DNA of 64,000 nucleotides from Cognatundibacterium jejuense (GCF_014284255.1 NZ_JACOFV010000012.1:100400-164399); one strand, 5' to 3'. Positions 29,412 through 39,676 are shown, counted from the first letter of the stretch. The notes: generated by a model from the sequence alone, not told the origin. A program made the numbers and translations.

Positions 29412-30422
29412 ATGAAAATTGCCTCAAAGAGAATCACCGCATTCATGTTAGCAACTGGTATGCTCACCGCCTGTTCCAGTATCGATGGGGTTGGTCACAA
29501 TTCTGCATCATCCAGACAGATATTTAGCCCCTACAAATATGTCAGAAATAACATGGCCTCGAATCAAAACCAACTGATCATCGGGGTAACGGGCAAGAGC
29601 ACGCCACTGTTAGATGTGATCCCTAAGCAATTAAAAACAATTACTTTGGCATTTGCAACTGGTGAATGCGGCGAAGAAAATTGGGATGGATTGTCAGGCG
29701 CAGTCTTTGCTGAGGCAAATATGCCATTGTTAGCGAGAAAAGAAATCAACTACATCATTTCGACCGGAGGCCAGGCGGGCTCTTTTACTTGCAGTAGTGA
29801 TGCTGGATTTAAAAAATTTATTGAGCGCTATCATAGCGCACAGCTGTCAGGTTTTGATTTTGATATTGAAGCCGGCCAAACAGAGGAACAAATCAATCAA
29901 CTGATACAGAGAATCAAGCTGGCACAAGTGGCCTATCCAAACTTGCGGTTTTCTTTTACTTTACCAACGTTGGCTATTGTTGATAAACCTGCTCTTGGTG
30001 CTATTGGCTTGACCGTGATGCAAGCGATTAAGAAAGCAGAGTTACATGATTACTATATCAATCTGATGGTCATGGATTATGGCGTTTCATCCACGGATGC
30101 TTGCGTGCTGGGTGCCGATGCACGATGCGATATGGGGGTATCGGCAATACAAGCGGCGATGAATCTCAATCGCTATTTTGGCGTCCCATTCGATCACATT
30201 GAATTGACGCCAATGATAGGAGGGAATGATACGGAAGATGAAGTATTCACTTTAAGCGATGTCGCAACCATCAAGTTGTTTGCGAAAAAAAATCGTTTGG
30301 CAGGTTTGCATTTTTGGTCATTGGATCGCGATACGGATTGTGCACCGGGGCCAGCGTCTCCTGATTGCAATACATACGGGCAAGCAGGTCTTCTTGGCTT
30401 TACCAAAGCATTTCTTTATTGA
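29412..30422 (+). CDS. GH18-like glycosidase lipoprotein (chitinase-type)
   Basis: A 336-residue predicted lipoprotein with lipobox LTAC (Cys21). The catalytic motif region is SGFDFDIEAGQ, where DFDIE (149-153) matches the DxDxE core of glycoside hydrolase family 18, with Glu153 as the likely acid. A strand IISTGGQAGSFTC precedes it, as the SxGG motif does in the family, and LAGLHFWSLDRD near the C-terminus fits the last barrel strand. The start is set by AAGGAGATATACGTA before ATG 29412; the frame opens 29 codons earlier. The likely substrate is chitin or another N-acetylglucosamine polymer; this is not proven by sequence. Confidence 0.8.
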   Translation: MKIASKRITAFMLATGMLTACSSIDGVGHNSASSRQIFSPYKYVRNNMASNQNQLIIGVTGKSTPLLDVIPKQLKTITLAFATGECGEENWDGLSGAVFAEANMPLLARKEINYIISTGGQAGSFTCSSDAGFKKFIERYHSAQLSGFDFDIEAGQTEEQINQLIQRIKLAQVAYPNLRFSFTLPTLAIVDKPALGAIGLTVMQAIKKAELHDYYINLMVMDYGVSSTDACVLGADARCDMGVSAIQAAMNLNRYFGVPFDHIELTPMIGGNDTEDEVFTLSDVATIKLFAKKNRLAGLHFWSLDRDTDCAPGPASPDCNTYGQAGLLGFTKAFLY

Positions 30423-30549
30423 TGTAGAGAGTGCGAATATCAAAGTAATTGAAACGGCGAATTACCTTTGTTTCCGGTGTTTTTGAGGCTTTGTTTCAAT
30501 CAAGTCTATAATTCGATATTGATTAAGAGATTCATAGCAAAGAATAACG

Positions 30550-30915
30550 ATGACTAAAATTGAAGCAATGCAAAGAATAAACGGCCGCCTTGGCGCGGTG
30601 ACCTTGTACGACAATAATACGTTTTGGTCGGCCTGCGGGCGCTACGGCGGTGATGAAGGTTGGTGGCTAAAGATACCGTTGGCAAGCTTTAAGAGCGATA
30701 TTCACATCATTTTGAACCGTGAAAGCAGCAAGGTTTTTTTGCATTTGAAAATCAGAGCACGTGAAATACTGAGTCCGGCAATGAAATTTCGCTGTACAGA
30801 ACAAATGGCGGAAATGTTTATTCCTGCTGCCAATATGCGAAGACTCGGGGATATTCTTCCAGGCGGAAGTAAGCATGGATTGAGTAAAAATATTGTTGCT
30901 GAATATCGTTTTTAA
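30550..30915 (+). CDS. Hypothetical protein (121 aa)
   Basis: An open frame of 121 codons with no signal peptide or membrane helix and no domain I recognise. It is basic, with the segments RINGRLGAVTLYDNNTFWSACGRYGGDEGWWLKIPL and MRRLGDILPGGSKHG. A purine-rich stretch (GCAAAGAATAACG) precedes the ATG but is not a strong SD. It stands alone between the GH18-like gene and an exporter gene. Amino-acid composition looks protein-like, so I keep it with moderate confidence. Confidence 0.6.
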   Translation: MTKIEAMQRINGRLGAVTLYDNNTFWSACGRYGGDEGWWLKIPLASFKSDIHIILNRESSKVFLHLKIRAREILSPAMKFRCTEQMAEMFIPAANMRRLGDILPGGSKHGLSKNIVAEYRF

Positions 30916-31022
30916 TTCACCTCAATATTCTCAGCTGAGTGGTGTCAACTTAGTGCAGTCAACTTATTAAAGTTAAATTAATAAGACTGTATACAAAATC
31001 TTCTTTAAATACTGAGCAATCA

Positions 31023-32420
31023 ATGCCGACGCAAGCAAGCGCAGATGAAAGACTGAGTGTCGTAGATCGTGATGGTTTGCCGACAGGGGAACGAAATCTT
31101 GCAATGGTGTCACTGGCAATTGGCGTTGGCATGGCCTCATTAGATACGGCGATTGCGAACACTGCTTTACCTGCGATTGCCAATCAGTTACATACAACAC
31201 CAGCCGCTTCGGTCTGGATTATCAATGTGTATCAATTGGCGATGGTGGCAACACTGCTACCATTTGCTGCGCTGGGAGAAATCATAGGATACCGGCGCGT
31301 CTCAATTGCTGGTCTGGCTTTGTTTACTCTGGCGTCTTTAGCTTGTGCTTGTTCGTGGTCATTGTCATCGCTGGTCGTTGCCCGTTTGTTTCAGGGGGTA
31401 GGGGCAAGCGCGATTATGGGCGTAAACGTGGCAATGGTCAGATCCATTTTTCCAGCCAGTTTGCAAGGACGGGGTTTCGGCTTGAATTCACTGGTGGTCG
31501 CCGTGGCATTTGCAATCGGACCCACCACGGCTTCATTAATTTTATCGGCATGGAGCTGGCCATGGTTGTTTGCCATTAATGTCCCGCTTGGGGTGTTTGC
31601 AGTTTTTCTGGGGCAAAAGGTTTTGCCGATTACCCATCGTTCCACGCACAGAATTGATAGTTTGACCGCGTTATACAACGTCGGTGCGTTCAGCATGTTA
31701 GTTTTGTTATTTGGCGACGCAGCGCATCTCACTGATGTAAAGACACTGTTGTTAGAATTGATCGTAACAGTCATCTTTTTTGTCTTACTGCTGCGCCGCC
31801 AGACGGGGCATCAGGCACCGATGTTACCCGTAGATTTGTTTCGTCATCCTGTTTTCTTTCTATCGGTTATTACTTCAATTTGCACTTTCGCAACCCAGAG
31901 TCTGGCCTTCGTTTCTTTGCCATTTTATTTTGAAACTGTACTTGGTCGTTCACCCGTTGAAACAGGATTTCTAATGACACCATGGGCGGTTTTGGTGGCG
32001 GTAATGGCACCCATTGCGGGTCGTTTGAGTGATCATTATTCTCCCGGTGTCCTGGGGGGTATTGGACTGGTGATTTTATCTGTCGGAATGTGGTCTTTGC
32101 TTGGCATACCAGCGCATCCAGCAGTAATCGATATTGTCTGGAGAATGGCAATTTGCGGTATTGGATTTGGTTTTTTTCAGACACCAAATCTTAAAGCAAT
32201 GATGGGAGCCGCACCTCTGGCACGGGCGGGCAGTGCTAGTGGCGTGGTTGGTACTTCACGTCTGATCGGGCAAGCGTCAGGTGCTGCTTTGGTGGCACTG
32301 TGCTTTAGCTTATTTGCAGATAAAGCAACGCATTATGCTTTAGGCATGGGAGCGGTATTCGCCGCTGTCGCCAGCGTCGCGAGCTTTTCGCGTTTGCTTG
32401 TGGGGAAGAACAGCGTTTGA
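31023..32420 (+). CDS. MFS exporter, DHA2 (EmrB/QacA-like) family
   Basis: A 465-residue major facilitator protein with about 13-14 predicted helices. It has LDTAIANTALPAIANQLHTTPAASVWIINVYQLA, the classical DHA2 motif D1 and TM2 region, then RLFQGVGASAIMGVNVAMVR (motif B/C region) and a later segment GFGFFQTPN. It probably exports drugs or metabolites by proton antiport. It is alone on its strand, convergent with uppP. Confidence 0.9.
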   Translation: MPTQASADERLSVVDRDGLPTGERNLAMVSLAIGVGMASLDTAIANTALPAIANQLHTTPAASVWIINVYQLAMVATLLPFAALGEIIGYRRVSIAGLALFTLASLACACSWSLSSLVVARLFQGVGASAIMGVNVAMVRSIFPASLQGRGFGLNSLVVAVAFAIGPTTASLILSAWSWPWLFAINVPLGVFAVFLGQKVLPITHRSTHRIDSLTALYNVGAFSMLVLLFGDAAHLTDVKTLLLELIVTVIFFVLLLRRQTGHQAPMLPVDLFRHPVFFLSVITSICTFATQSLAFVSLPFYFETVLGRSPVETGFLMTPWAVLVAVMAPIAGRLSDHYSPGVLGGIGLVILSVGMWSLLGIPAHPAVIDIVWRMAICGIGFGFFQTPNLKAMMGAAPLARAGSASGVVGTSRLIGQASGAALVALCFSLFADKATHYALGMGAVFAAVASVASFSRLLVGKNSV

Positions 32421-32473
32421 GGTACTGAGCGCTATCAGATAACGCTTAGTGTATATCCTGATGGATGTCTTGA

Positions 32474-32503
32474 TTTGTGGTGACACCAGCGTATCACCAC
32501 AAA
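32474..32503. repeat. Hairpin between convergent genes
   Basis: TTTGTGGTGA and TCACCACAAA form a perfect 10-bp inverted repeat with a 10-nt loop, midway between the exporter stop and the uppP stop. It lacks a clear U-tract on either strand, so its terminator role is uncertain. Confidence 0.6.
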
Positions 32504-32511
32504 AAGATGTC

Positions 32512-33357
32512 TTAGCCGACCCAGAGAACGACTAACGATGCGAATAAGCAATATGCGCCAAAGAAGTGCCAGCGGCCTTGTTCCAACCAGCGTGACAACC
32601 AACGCAACGCAACCAGACCGGTCAGAAAACTTAATACCATGCCTAACAAGCCAGGTACCAAAGCATGTAATAACACAGCAATGTCGCTGCCAGCAGAAGC
32701 GGCTTCTACCTGGTACAGACGATACGCTTCTTTAACGATCACAGCTGGCGTTAATACTACGGCCAGCGCAAAGCTGAATTGTTCTGCGCGACGACGATTG
32801 ACGCCTAATGCCAGACCAGTAGAAATGGTTGCCCCAGAGCGCGAAAAGCCGCGGAAAGGCAAACATAAACCTTGTACTGCACCAATGATCAAAGCACTCC
32901 GTGTATTGACTTCATTGTCGCCGCGATCTTTCATACGTGATGAAACGATGATCAACACACCAGCCGACGCCAGTGCAGTTGCCATCAGTTTGGCATTGCC
33001 AAATAAATGTTCTATCTCAAACGTGCTTGGATTGGCGACGAAAAAATGCTTGATGATGTGCATTAATCCGAATCCAACGACACCTGTGGCGATCGTCGCA
33101 ATCACCAGATTGGCACCGTTAGTGCGAAATTGTTGTGCAGAAGCGAAATATGTTTCGCGCCAGGATTTCCAGAAATAGGCAATCACGGCGAACATCGTGC
33201 CAGTGTGCAACATTACCAAAATCATCGTCATTTGAGGTGACGTTGGGTCGAGGCCCATTAATTTTTCAGCCACGATGACGTGCGCTGAACTGGAGACGGG
33301 CAAAAGTTCAGCGATGCCCTGAACCATAGCAAGAATGAGGATGTAGAAAAATTCCAT
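32512..33357 (-). CDS. uppP: Undecaprenyl-diphosphatase (BacA/UppP)
   Basis: Integral membrane enzyme that dephosphorylates undecaprenyl pyrophosphate to recycle the lipid carrier for peptidoglycan and other polymers; overexpression confers bacitracin resistance. The 281-residue protein has the two family motifs: QGIAELLPVSSSAHVIVAEKLMG near the N-terminus and PFRGFSRSGATISTGLALG in the middle, and about eight helices. E. coli UppP is 273 residues, so the length is normal. Confidence 0.95.
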   Translation of the reverse strand: MEFFYILILAMVQGIAELLPVSSSAHVIVAEKLMGLDPTSPQMTMILVMLHTGTMFAVIAYFWKSWRETYFASAQQFRTNGANLVIATIATGVVGFGLMHIIKHFFVANPSTFEIEHLFGNAKLMATALASAGVLIIVSSRMKDRGDNEVNTRSALIIGAVQGLCLPFRGFSRSGATISTGLALGVNRRRAEQFSFALAVVLTPAVIVKEAYRLYQVEAASAGSDIAVLLHALVPGLLGMVLSFLTGLVALRWLSRWLEQGRWHFFGAYCLFASLVVLWVG

Positions 33358-34063
33358 GCAGCTCTTTCGGGAAAAAGCGCAAGCATCGCCTATTCTGATG
33401 CGTTTGTCATCCCATGCTTGCCCAAATGATTAATTTTTTTACCTGTTTTTTTTGAGGTTTCGGTAGTAACGTGAATGGAAGTTGTCTTGAATGCATTTAT
33501 TCATGTTTTTATTATTAAATTTTTGCTTGTTTTTTCGCGGATATTTACCGAACTGATCCCGATTATGTGGACTTTGTACAACGCTATCCGTGCTTGGTTT
33601 CCTACTTTTTTCTATCTTGCTGAGTAAAAAACATTGTCCTTTTACGCTTCTTTCTGAGAGTGAAAATCGACTTCTGAATTGCCTTATATTGAGGTGATTG
33701 GACGCGAGCATCTGATAAAACAATCAATAGGTTTTAACGATTTACTTTGTTTTTGCTTCTTGCGATTATATGTTTAGTGCCTTTTTGCAGGTGGTGCCAG
33801 CGAGATAGGCCTTCAATACGATTCTGAAGGATGTGTGTTTTTGGTGCATAGCAACAGGCATCAAACTTGCTTGCTCGTGAGTGAGACACACTGGCATATC
33901 GATTGAAATTCGGCGCGATTCAAAATTTAAATTGGTAAAAGCCAGTTTACACTTTTTTATTGTCAGGATTTTCGACCTGCCTGGCCTTAATTGGGGGAGA
34001 ACTGATGCGTGATTTATCTGTGTCAGGTGTAAATAAGAAATGCAACATACACAAAGGATCAAC
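33358..34063. other. 706-bp AT-rich divergent intergenic region
   Basis: Lies between uppP (minus) and the TonB receptor (plus) and must contain both promoters. A 94-codon minus frame at 33439-33723 and a 116-codon minus frame at 33766-34116 have no recognisable features. I see no RNA gene. The lower GC may reflect acquired or relaxed sequence. Confidence 0.45.
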
Positions 34064-36526
34064 ATGAATCTCAGAAGAACAAAATTAAATCTTTCACTGG
34101 CGTCACTGTATTCCAACTATCAGGGAGCACGGCAAAATACAGGTACGGTTGTTTGCGCGTTGGCAACCAGCTCTTTGATGCTGGCCAATCCTGCCTGGGC
34201 ACAACAGGCTGCTGAAACGACTACACCCGCGGCATCAACAGCACCGGTGGCGAAGTCTGGTGCTTTAACTGACCAGATTCAGTCCATTAATATTACCGCG
34301 ACTAAACGTAAAGAAGATGCCAGCAAAGTGCCTTTGAGCGTATCTGTTATTGGCGGTGATGAATTAAATGCGCAACATATTACTGACTTTGTCGATGCAA
34401 CACGCTCGATACCAAATATCTCTTTCTCTGGTGGCGGTGGCGGTGGAAATGCCGGTAACGGTCCTGGACTATCTAACGTGGAAATGCGCGGTATTAGTTC
34501 TGCGGCAGGTTCCGCAACCGTCGGTATCTACCTTGATGATGTGTCGATGACTTCAGGTAATTTGTACAGTATGGGTAGTGCAGAGCCGAAATTTTTCGAT
34601 TTGGATCACATTGAGGTACTGCGTGGGCCGCAAGGAACGCTGTACGGTGCGAGTTCCATGGGTGGAACGATTAAATTTATTTCGAACCAGCCAAATACCA
34701 AGGTCAATTCTACTGACATCTATACCGAAGTTTCTTCGACTAAAGGTGGTGGCACTAATTACCTCGGCAATGTCGTATTTAACAAGGTATTGAAAACTGA
34801 CGAGCTGGCATTGCGCGTCGGCATTCAGACTGCACATAATAGTGGTTTTATCAATCAGGTTGATCCAAATACGACGGCGACGATTGCCAATGGCATCAAT
34901 ACGGAAGATGATGCTGTCGTCAGAATGGCGTTAAAATGGAATGTGACTAAAGCATTGACTATCACTCCATCCATTTTCTATCAGCGAGTGAAGACAGGTG
35001 ACATTGATGTCGCTTATACGAAGACGCTCAACGGCGTGCCACTGCCTGACAATACGACAAGTAAAACAGTACGTGAACCAGGTAAAGATGTCTTAACTGT
35101 TCCGTCATTGACCGTGAGTTACGACACTGGCTTCGGTGATCTGACTTCGGTGACCAGTTACTTTAAACGTAATTTTGATCGTACCCAGGATGGTACGACA
35201 GTCAATAGCTCTTATCTTGGCAGCCAGATCAATAGCAATTATCCAAATTTGGCAAGTGTCGTTGGTGGTTTGCCTTCGACCATTTTTTTGAATAATCAAG
35301 TGACGCAATTCTCACAAGAAGTGCGACTGCTCTCTAAGCCTTACGATCCTAACGTTTCTCCATACACTTGGTTGGTTGGTGCTTATGCGTCGAATCAACA
35401 TACAACCTTGTTTGATAACGAGCCTGTGATCGGTATTAATGCCGCATTTAAAACTGCTGGCGTGAGCATTACTGATCCGAATGTGATTGCCAATCCGGTC
35501 AGCGGCGGTTTTCCGAATGATAATTCGTATTACACCGGACGTTTCTACCATGATACGCAGCAAGCAGTATTTGGCGAAGGTAATTACTATTTCAGCCCCG
35601 AACTCCACGCAACGTTGGGTGCACGTTATTTGAAAGCCAGCCAGACCTTCACTCGTGATGCGCTCGGTTATTTTGCCAACGATACGACGAATGATGGTGT
35701 TGCCCATTCTACGTCTTCTTCCAGCGGCAACAAGCTGACACCTAAGCTCTCTTTGACCTGGGAAGTGGATAAGAGCAATACTTTGTACGCGTCGGCCACC
35801 GAAGGCTTCCGTGTTGGTGGATCCAATTTCCCATTGCCACTGGGTTACTGTGGACTGACAGCGGCGAATCCAGTTAGTTATGGTCCGGATAGTTTGTGGA
35901 GTTACGAAGTCGGTAACAAATCGCGCTTCCTGAATAACACGCTGTCGGTCAATGCTGACTTGTTCTACATTAACTGGAAAAATCTGCAACAGGCGATTAA
36001 CATCCCCGCCTGCGGCTACGCCTACAACACCAATGTGGGCAATGCGACAAGTTCTGGTGCAGAAATTGAAATCAAATTCAAACCAACTAAGAGCATCGTT
36101 CTGGATCTGGCTGCTGGTTATACCGATGCCACCTTGTCCGATAGTGCTGGTGCGAATGCGGGTGTGGTCGGTGCGGTAAAAGGTGCGCGAGTACCGGGCG
36201 TGCCTAAGTACAATATGGCATTGACGGCACAGTACAATTTCTTCGTCAATGACGATGTATATGGTTTTGCCCGTGCAGCGGGTCATTGGACAGGTTCAAG
36301 CTACGGCGCACTTGATCCTGCTAATCCTGATTATCAACGTCCATCCTATTCAACCTATGATGCAAGCATTGGTTTGAGTCGTGATATCTGGGAAGTGACT
36401 TTGTACGTTAAAAATCTGACTAACAATCAAAACGTGATTCAGCGTCCGCAAGTTCAAGGGACTGCGAATGAAGTGTATCGTATTAACCCAAGAACGATAG
36501 GCATGAGTTTGTCAGCCAAGTTCTGA
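34064..36526 (+). CDS. TonB-dependent outer-membrane receptor
   Basis: An 820-residue TonB-dependent receptor. The chosen start follows AAAGGATCAAC. The signal peptide is unusually long (cleavage near PAWAQQ, about residue 48). A putative TonB box INITATKRKED is followed by the plug domain (VPLSVSVIGGDELNAQHITDF; VEVLRGPQGTLYGASSMGGTIKF) and a beta-barrel ending in the aromatic-terminated AKF. It imports an unknown large nutrient. It converges on an ABC ATPase/permease pair, which may complete the route across the inner membrane. Confidence 0.93.
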   Translation: MNLRRTKLNLSLASLYSNYQGARQNTGTVVCALATSSLMLANPAWAQQAAETTTPAASTAPVAKSGALTDQIQSINITATKRKEDASKVPLSVSVIGGDELNAQHITDFVDATRSIPNISFSGGGGGGNAGNGPGLSNVEMRGISSAAGSATVGIYLDDVSMTSGNLYSMGSAEPKFFDLDHIEVLRGPQGTLYGASSMGGTIKFISNQPNTKVNSTDIYTEVSSTKGGGTNYLGNVVFNKVLKTDELALRVGIQTAHNSGFINQVDPNTTATIANGINTEDDAVVRMALKWNVTKALTITPSIFYQRVKTGDIDVAYTKTLNGVPLPDNTTSKTVREPGKDVLTVPSLTVSYDTGFGDLTSVTSYFKRNFDRTQDGTTVNSSYLGSQINSNYPNLASVVGGLPSTIFLNNQVTQFSQEVRLLSKPYDPNVSPYTWLVGAYASNQHTTLFDNEPVIGINAAFKTAGVSITDPNVIANPVSGGFPNDNSYYTGRFYHDTQQAVFGEGNYYFSPELHATLGARYLKASQTFTRDALGYFANDTTNDGVAHSTSSSSGNKLTPKLSLTWEVDKSNTLYASATEGFRVGGSNFPLPLGYCGLTAANPVSYGPDSLWSYEVGNKSRFLNNTLSVNADLFYINWKNLQQAINIPACGYAYNTNVGNATSSGAEIEIKFKPTKSIVLDLAAGYTDATLSDSAGANAGVVGAVKGARVPGVPKYNMALTAQYNFFVNDDVYGFARAAGHWTGSSYGALDPANPDYQRPSYSTYDASIGLSRDIWEVTLYVKNLTNNQNVIQRPQVQGTANEVYRINPRTIGMSLSAKF

Positions 36527-36538
36527 TTCTGGTAGCGC

Positions 36539-36580
36539 AAAAAAAGCCCCGCGTTGTTAAACAAACGCGGGGCTTTTTTA
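36539..36580. terminator. Bidirectional rho-independent terminator
   Basis: AAAAAGCCCCGCGTT and AACGCGGGGCTTTTT form a long GC-rich stem with A/T flanks, between the convergent TonB receptor and ABC ATPase genes. Confidence 0.93.
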
Positions 36581-36590
36581 TGCAAGCGAA

Positions 36591-37943
36591 TTATGACCTG
36601 ATCGCATCAATAGAAAATCTCAACGTCTTCGCATCATATTCAAACAATTCTGCATAGCGCCCCCAGTCTGTTACTGTACGTAAGGTGCGATTCGCCTCCG
36701 CAGAATTGAGATGGTCTTCCAGTTCGGACATAAAACGGAGACGAGGTGCCTGATGTTCTTCTCTGTCGTCCAGTACATGCCGTATATGTGCCGCCAGCGG
36801 AACGTAATGCAGCAGGTGTTCACGAAACATACGTTTGCGCTCTTCCATGCCGGCTTGGGAAAAAATTTTCCCAGACGCGGTCAGGCGTATTGTTCCTTCT
36901 TTCAGTTCAGCAAATTCAAGCAAATGCAGTGCCTCTGCAATCGGTAATAACATATCTACACCAAGTACAAAAGGTCGGGACAATTTTGCCAGATCAGCTT
37001 CACCGTTAAAATAATTTGATCCCAAGGTTTCCACCAAACCGCAAATACGAATACTTGAAGCACCAGGCAGAATTTGCGTAAAGCTGCCGCTTAGTTGGTG
37101 TTGTGCATCGCTCGATGCTATCGCGCGTGAAGTCAGTATCGAATAGACTTGATCAACAATTGCATGAAAATCCGGCGCGAGTCGGTTGCGCGGATGCGCT
37201 AAAGATACTTCAATCTCGGCGGCAATGCGCCCTGGATTGGAGGCGAGTATCAAAATGCGATCACACATTAGTACCGCTTCTTCTATATTGTGCGTCACCA
37301 TTAAAATCGACTTCATTGGCAATTGATGACCATGCCAGAGATCAAGCAAATCGCTGCGCAGAATTTCAGAAGTCAACACATCCAGTGCGGAAAAAGGTTC
37401 GTCCATGAGCAAGATGGTTGGCTGTACGACCAAGGCCCGCGCAAATCCCACCCGTTGTCGCATACCGCCAGAGAGCTCGCGTGGATACGCAGATTCAAAA
37501 CCATCCAGACCAATCACATCAATCGCAGCCAATGCCCGTTGACGCGTCACATCGGCTGGTAAACCCAGCGCATCAAGACCAGCTTCAACATTTTCTAAGA
37601 CCGTAAGCCACGGGAACAAAGCAAATGTCTGAAACACTACGGCGATCCCTTCTGCTGGGCCATTGAGCGGTTTGCCTTTGTAGAGAACTTCGCCTTTACT
37701 GGCTTGTATTAAACCGGCGGCGATACGCAATAAGGTTGATTTACCGGAGCCAGAACGCCCTAATAAACCCAAAATTTCACCCGAACGGGCGGTGACATTG
37801 ATGTCTTCTAACACCGGCAAATTTCCACCTTCGGGTTTAGAGAAAGTTTTGCCTACGTGTCGTAAATCGATAATCGCTTCTTTGTTGACATCGTCAACAT
37901 TCGTCTTCATCACGCTTGATGTCATTATGTTTTCCATTTTCAA
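36591..37943 (-). CDS. NitT/TauT-type ABC ATPase with AAA-associated C-terminal domain
   Basis: A 450-residue protein. Residues about 20-270 are an ABC ATPase of the nitrate/sulfonate/bicarbonate class (Walker A GLLGRSGSGKSTLLR, signature LSGGMRQRVGFARAL, Walker B ILLMDEPFSALD). Residues about 300-440 form an extra C-terminal region, consistent with the AAA-associated C-terminal domain found in some of these ATPases (LGVDMLLPIAEALHLLEFAELKEG). The start overlaps the permease stop by 4 bp. Substrate unknown. Confidence 0.9.
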   Translation of the reverse strand: MKMENIMTSSVMKTNVDDVNKEAIIDLRHVGKTFSKPEGGNLPVLEDINVTARSGEILGLLGRSGSGKSTLLRIAAGLIQASKGEVLYKGKPLNGPAEGIAVVFQTFALFPWLTVLENVEAGLDALGLPADVTRQRALAAIDVIGLDGFESAYPRELSGGMRQRVGFARALVVQPTILLMDEPFSALDVLTSEILRSDLLDLWHGHQLPMKSILMVTHNIEEAVLMCDRILILASNPGRIAAEIEVSLAHPRNRLAPDFHAIVDQVYSILTSRAIASSDAQHQLSGSFTQILPGASSIRICGLVETLGSNYFNGEADLAKLSRPFVLGVDMLLPIAEALHLLEFAELKEGTIRLTASGKIFSQAGMEERKRMFREHLLHYVPLAAHIRHVLDDREEHQAPRLRFMSELEDHLNSAEANRTLRTVTDWGRYAELFEYDAKTLRFSIDAIRS

Positions 37944-39676
37944 TCCAGTTTAGTGCGGCGTTCTGCAAATGCATACAGAGGACGCCAAAGCAAACGGTTC
38001 ATTGCAATAACAAACAACGACATCAAGGTGATGCCTAAGGCGATGTGTGGGTAATCGGCAGTTTCGGTCATGTTCGCGATATAGGCACCAAGGCCTGATC
38101 CATTTAATCTGGTCGGACCCCAACTGACGACTTCCGAGACGATACTGGCATTCCATGCGCCGCCTGAAGCTGTAATGGCACCAGTGATGTAGTAGGGCAG
38201 AATCCCGGGCAACATCACATCACGCCACCACCTCCAACCTTTAATCCGGAAGCTACGCGCTGACTCTAGCAAATCATTCGGAAAGGTCGATACGCCGGCA
38301 ATCACATTGAACAAGATGTACCATTGCGTTCCAAGTATCATCAATGGCGATAACCAGATACGTGGATTGGCGTTGTAACGCAGAATTAAAAAGACTGCGA
38401 TAGGAAACATCAGATTCGCCGGAAACGCTGCCAGAAATTGTGCAAACGGCTGCACGATCTGCGCCCAGCGTGGCCTTAGTCCGACCGCGACACCAATCGG
38501 TACCCAGATCAGGCTGGCAATGATCATAAGGATTATGACCCGAGTTAACGTCAATAAACCCGCCTGAAATACAACGAGAAGATCGTTCATTGATACTTCA
38601 TTTTTAAAATAATGCAGTAATATCCATAAGCCGTAAGCCAATCCCAGTAGCACCGAAGTAAGCCAAAGACGGTCGATAATGTGACGCGAACCCGTGGGTC
38701 GTGTCAGAGCAGGAATGTTATCTATCCAGGACAAACGTGCGCGTCCAACACGTTGCAGAGCGTGGGCGAAATGCGCAGCGAGAGGACGTAAAAAACGTGT
38801 ACTGCGGATCAGTGAAATCAACCAACTTTTAGCATTAACCTGTGCGGAGGTTTGCTCAAAGCGGAATTTTTCTGCCCATGCCACTAAGGGGCGAAACAGC
38901 AATTGATCGTACATCAGAATCGTGATGCTCATCGCCACAATCGCCCAGCCTATCGCATGCAGATCGCGATGCTCTATCGCTGTCGCTACGTAGGAACCTA
39001 TGCCCGGTAACGTGACTTGTAGTGTACCCACAGTAATCGCTTCTGAGGCAACAACAAAGAACCAACCGCCTGACATCGACATCATCATATTCCAGATCAA
39101 ACCCGGCATCGCAAACGGTACTTCCAGACGCCAGAAACGCTGCCAGCCAGAGAAGCGAAAACTACGACTTGCTTCATCCAGATCATTCGGGATCATGCGC
39201 AAGGACTCATAAAAGCTGAAAGTCATATTCCATGCCTGGCTGGTAAAAATAGCAAAGATTGCCGCCAGCTCAGGCCCCATCACATTGCCTGGAAATAGCG
39301 CAATAAAAAACACCGTAGTAAATGACAAATAACCTAAAACTGGCACCGATTGCAACACGTCTAAGATAGGAATAAGCACCATCTCAGCACGACGGCTCTT
39401 AGCGGCTAAGGTCGCATATACGAACGTAAATAATAAGGAAGCCAGCAAAGCTGCTAACATCCGCATAATGGTGCGCAATGCATAATTAGGTAAAGCAGAG
39501 ATTGATAATGAAATCTCAGGTTGATGCGCAACGGCAAACGGTTGCAACATCTGCCGTGCACCTGAACCGAGTAAGATCACCACCGTCAAAACCAAAAGGA
39601 TGGCGAATAAGTCACGCCATCCCGGCACACGCTGATTCCAGCCATCTCTCACTATCAAGGTGAGGTTTTGATGCAT
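37940..39676 (-). CDS. Fused ABC transporter permease with two BPD_transp_1 domains
   Basis: A 578-residue permease with two tandem membrane domains. Each has an EAA-like loop: SFYESLRMIPNDLDEASRSFRFSGWQRFWRLEVPFAMPG in the first half and NVIAGVSTFPNDLLESARSFRIKGWRWWRDVMLPGILP in the second, clear internal duplication. Start 39676 has GAGG 8 bp upstream; the frame is open 48 codons further. It is coupled to the downstream ATPase (ATGA overlap). No periplasmic binding protein gene accompanies them here. Confidence 0.9.
   Translation of the reverse strand: MHQNLTLIVRDGWNQRVPGWRDLFAILLVLTVVILLGSGARQMLQPFAVAHQPEISLSISALPNYALRTIMRMLAALLASLLFTFVYATLAAKSRRAEMVLIPILDVLQSVPVLGYLSFTTVFFIALFPGNVMGPELAAIFAIFTSQAWNMTFSFYESLRMIPNDLDEASRSFRFSGWQRFWRLEVPFAMPGLIWNMMMSMSGGWFFVVASEAITVGTLQVTLPGIGSYVATAIEHRDLHAIGWAIVAMSITILMYDQLLFRPLVAWAEKFRFEQTSAQVNAKSWLISLIRSTRFLRPLAAHFAHALQRVGRARLSWIDNIPALTRPTGSRHIIDRLWLTSVLLGLAYGLWILLHYFKNEVSMNDLLVVFQAGLLTLTRVIILMIIASLIWVPIGVAVGLRPRWAQIVQPFAQFLAAFPANLMFPIAVFLILRYNANPRIWLSPLMILGTQWYILFNVIAGVSTFPNDLLESARSFRIKGWRWWRDVMLPGILPYYITGAITASGGAWNASIVSEVVSWGPTRLNGSGLGAYIANMTETADYPHIALGITLMSLFVIAMNRLLWRPLYAFAERRTKLD

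Noticed and set aside
32474..32503. Canonical terminator between the DHA2 exporter and uppP
   Set aside because: The hairpin is perfect but lacks a U-tract on both strands, so I list it only as an inverted repeat.
33439..33723. 94-codon minus-strand ORF in the uppP-TonB gap
   Set aside because: AT-rich, charged low-complexity translation (Asn/Lys/Arg), no SD, no family; likely chance.
35312..36286. 324-codon antisense ORF inside the TonB receptor
   Set aside because: Shadow frame of a clear receptor gene; translation has no recognisable domain.
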